Source: Gulosibacter chungangensis (lineage in GTDB: Bacteria; Actinomycetota; Actinomycetes; Actinomycetales; Microbacteriaceae). From it: a stretch of DNA of 64,000 nucleotides. Within the stretch, counting starts at the first letter, position 1; the number at the start of each line of letters is the position of its first letter. Of this stretch, positions 63,439 through 64,000 are shown one piece after another. Under the pieces are notes generated by a model, which made no database searches, had not been told where the DNA came from, and worked only from the letters and a program-made list of their open reading frames with translations. The translations under genes were made by a program, and so were the position numbers. The DNA lies in the NCBI RefSeq assembly GCF_008831155.1, contig NZ_WBKB01000002.1, positions 124,001 through 188,000 on the forward strand, read 5' to 3'.

Positions 63439-64000
63439 TGAGCGGACTCGACCGAGAATTTGCACGGCTACGTCTTACCGAGGCCGAAGATCGTGTGACT
63501 GTGACCCTTGACCATGCCCCGACTCGCAACGCGATCGATCAACAGATGGTCGATGAACTGCACGCGATTTGCGCGGAGCTCGAGCGGCAGCCGCGCATCC
63601 TGATCCTCACCGGAGCGAATGGGCTGTTTGTTTCGGGTGCGGATATCGCGCAGCTCAAAGAGCGGCGTCGCGATGACGCGCTGCTGGGCATCAATTCCGG
63701 CATTTTTGATCGCATTGCCAGACTGCCGATGCCGGTTATTGCTGCTCTCGAAGGCTATGCGCTTGGCGGTGGTGCAGAGTTGGCGTATGCGGCAGATTTT
63801 CGGATTGCGACACCCAACCTGAAGATCGGGAACCCCGAAACGGCGCTCGGAATCATGGCTGCGGCCGGGGCCACATGGCGACTTAAGGAACTCGTTGGTG
63901 AACCCCTTGCAAAAGAGATTTTGCTTGCGGGGCGGCAACTTACCGCACAAGAGGCTTTGGCCTGCCATCTCATTACGGAGATCCATGAGCCGGATGACCT
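63438..64000 (+). CDS. Enoyl-CoA hydratase/isomerase family protein, N-terminal part (runs off the window)
   Basis: GTG shares one base with the thiolase stop; the frame is open to the end of the window (187 residues seen). It has the crotonase fold pattern: VTVTLDHAPTRNAID, oxyanion-hole strand SGADIAQL, second oxyanion segment LEGYALGGGAELAYAADFRIAT and the catalytic-glutamate region IGNPETALGIMAAAGATWRL. Crotonases catalyse hydration of enoyl-CoA or related double-bond reactions. Coupled to the thiolase gene, so both act in the same pathway. The C-terminal end is unseen. Confidence 0.88.
   Translation, partial: MSGLDREFARLRLTEAEDRVTVTLDHAPTRNAIDQQMVDELHAICAELERQPRILILTGANGLFVSGADIAQLKERRRDDALLGINSGIFDRIARLPMPVIAALEGYALGGGAELAYAADFRIATPNLKIGNPETALGIMAAAGATWRLKELVGEPLAKEILLAGRQLTAQEALACHLITEIHEPDD

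Overview
The window is a gene-dense, moderately GC-rich chromosomal segment of an actinomycete, most likely a member of the Micrococcales close to Microbacteriaceae. Support comes from a mycothione reductase gene, the aroG-pknL-regulator-polyprenyl synthase block also known from Mycobacterium, a complete actinobacterial dcw cluster ending in SepF/YggT/DivIVA, the branched actinobacterial qcrCAB and ctaC/D/E/F respiratory genes, and DUF3040 and DUF3043 proteins. There are no rRNA or tRNA genes, CRISPR arrays, insertion sequences or phage genes that I can see. The family-level placement is inference.

Layout. 1-7.3 kb: 3' end of pyruvate carboxylase, mycothione reductase, peptide deformylase, an acyl-CoA synthetase (minus strand), a PlsC-type acyltransferase and class II DAHP synthase. 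7.4-11.5 kb: PASTA serine/threonine kinase of the PknL type, its divergent small DNA-binding neighbour, a polyprenyl diphosphate synthase and a DUF3040 membrane protein. 11.6-29.9 kb: the dcw cluster in the order mraZ, rsmH, ftsL, ftsI, a Mur-ligase-like gene in the murE position, murF, mraY, murD, ftsW, murG, murC, ftsQ, ftsZ, PLP-homeostasis gene, sepF, yggT, divIVA. It is mostly translationally coupled and headed by a clear MraZ-box array. 29.9-38.8 kb: lspA, rluD-like gene, dnaE, hisD, nrdR, pyrD and a DUF3043 gene. 39.1-48.8 kb: a seven-gene operon with an oligopeptide-type ABC importer (binding protein, two permeases, a double ATPase), two luciferase-like FMN monooxygenases and a large FAD/NAD(P)-binding protein. 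48.9-59.6 kb: M20 peptidase, ErpA-type Fe-S protein, cytochrome oxidase ctaC-ctaD-ctaF, an AlkZ-like winged-helix protein, and on the minus strand ctaE-qcrC-qcrA-qcrB. 59.7-64 kb: trpD, HPr, two small membrane proteins, a thiolase and the 5' part of an enoyl-CoA hydratase gene.

Most notable. (i) The gene in the murE slot encodes a Mur-ligase-like protein that lacks the C-terminal ligase domain and also the expected catalytic residues of the central domain, although it is kept in frame and coupled to murF; it looks like a maintained pseudoenzyme, so the working MurE must be elsewhere. (ii) The 39-49 kb operon looks like a self-contained system for importing and oxidising an unknown substrate. 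(iii) A 55-bp nearly perfect dyad covers both the -10 box and the start codon of the AlkZ-like gene, so the upstream cta operon's terminator and the downstream leaderless promoter share the same DNA. (iv) Several genes show a -10 hexamer only 6-9 nt before the start codon, which suggests leaderless transcripts.
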